Below are positions 63,899-64,000 of a stretch of DNA of 64,000 nucleotides, piece by piece. The position numbers and the translations under genes were made by a program. The notes below the pieces were generated by a model, which saw only the letters and a program-made list of their open reading frames with translations, did not search any database and was not told the DNA's origin. Positions within the stretch are counted from its first letter, which is position 1, and each line of letters starts with the position of its first letter. Source of the DNA: an uncultured Methanoregula sp. (GTDB lineage: Archaea; Halobacteriota; Methanomicrobia; Methanomicrobiales; Methanospirillaceae); contig NZ_OY763919.1 of assembly GCF_963667735.1 (NCBI RefSeq), positions 2,667,539 to 2,731,538 on the forward strand, given 5' to 3'.

Positions 63899-63916
63899 TG
63901 TCAAAAACATTTGACA
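63899..63916. promoter_or_regulatory. Inverted repeat TGTCAAA-AACA-TTTGACA
   Basis: Perfect 7-bp arms with a 4-base loop, ending 10 nt before the ATG at 63927. A regulator bound here would cover the start region of that gene. It lies 28 nt from the 18-bp palindrome, so both may act together. Confidence 0.45.
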
Positions 63917-63926
63917 AAGGCGCTGC

Positions 63927-64000
63927 ATGAAGAAAAATACCTTTTATCTTTTTATCGGATGTATTGCGCTCGTTCTTCTGGGGCTGTTCTGGTACTCGGT
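63927..64000 (+). CDS. 5' end of a membrane or exported protein, cut by window edge
   Basis: ATG 63927 begins MKKNTFYLFIGCIALVLLGL, a basic start followed by a strong hydrophobic segment, the look of a signal peptide or membrane anchor. About 24 codons are in view, so the product cannot be named. Two palindromes lie directly upstream and probably control it. Confidence 0.6.
   Translation, partial: MKKNTFYLFIGCIALVLLGLFWYS

Noticed and set aside
1-64000. tRNA, rRNA or CRISPR array
   Set aside because: Intergenic regions were read for cloverleaf-like T-arms and regularly spaced repeats; none was convincing. A covariance search could still find a tRNA I missed.

Overview
The window reads as chromosome of a methanogenic euryarchaeon of the Methanomicrobiales, most like the Methanoregula group. 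This is inferred from gene content, since no methanogenesis gene is present. Clearly archaeal markers are the mre11-rad50-nurA-herA operon, a nuclease of the archaeal Holliday-junction-resolvase type, and histidine kinases with the 'ITRHD' H-box common in Methanomicrobia. Backbone genes are GC-rich with GC-rich third positions, which creates many long antisense shadow frames.

Layout. 0.3-11 kb: sensory and envelope genes, namely a six-PAS kinase, a triple-Cache lipoprotein, a small membrane protein, an exported solute-binding/legumain fusion, and a V4R sensor paired with a PAS kinase. 11.4-17.6 kb: the DNA-end-resection operon mre11-rad50-nurA-herA with 4-20 nt overlaps. 17.6-25.4 kb: an abruptly AT-rich island holding a Gabija-like pair (gajA OLD-type ATPase/TOPRIM nuclease and gajB UvrD-like helicase), flanked by three unrecognised genes. 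One of these is a large Zn-ribbon plus PD-(D/E)XK-like protein. 25.6-36.7 kb: a gene-sparse accessory zone with a resolvase-like endonuclease, an HNH endonuclease, an operon with a secreted caspase-fold protein, a zinc-array Mrr nuclease next to a NERD protein, and two HepT/MntA toxin-antitoxin pairs, one with a frameshifted toxin. Two copies of a 273-bp non-coding repeat, about 91% identical, lie 7.4 kb apart here. 36.8-48.2 kb: C45-like acyltransferase, CPBP protease, DnaQ-like exonuclease, RecB/Cas4-like nuclease, TMEM175 channel, type-B carboxylesterase and Kef-type antiporter.

48.5-53.2 kb: a winged-helix/GAF regulator divergent from DUF169, TusA-DsrE and membrane-protein genes, with a candidate operator between them; a flavoredoxin follows. 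53.5-60.8 kb: signalling cluster of a response regulator with PAS domains, a membrane PAS kinase, a ferritin-like/VIT1 transporter, and a Cache-HAMP-SpoIIE phosphatase. 60.9-64 kb: an unknown protein, a single-chain fusion of N-carbamoylputrescine amidase with agmatine deiminase (agmatine to putrescine), and the start of a membrane or exported protein cut by the window edge.

The most notable systems are the Gabija-like island with its uncharacterised neighbours, the Mrr/NERD pair, the 273-bp repeat, the solute-binding/legumain fusion, and the fused putrescine enzyme. I saw no tRNA, rRNA, CRISPR array or insertion sequence.
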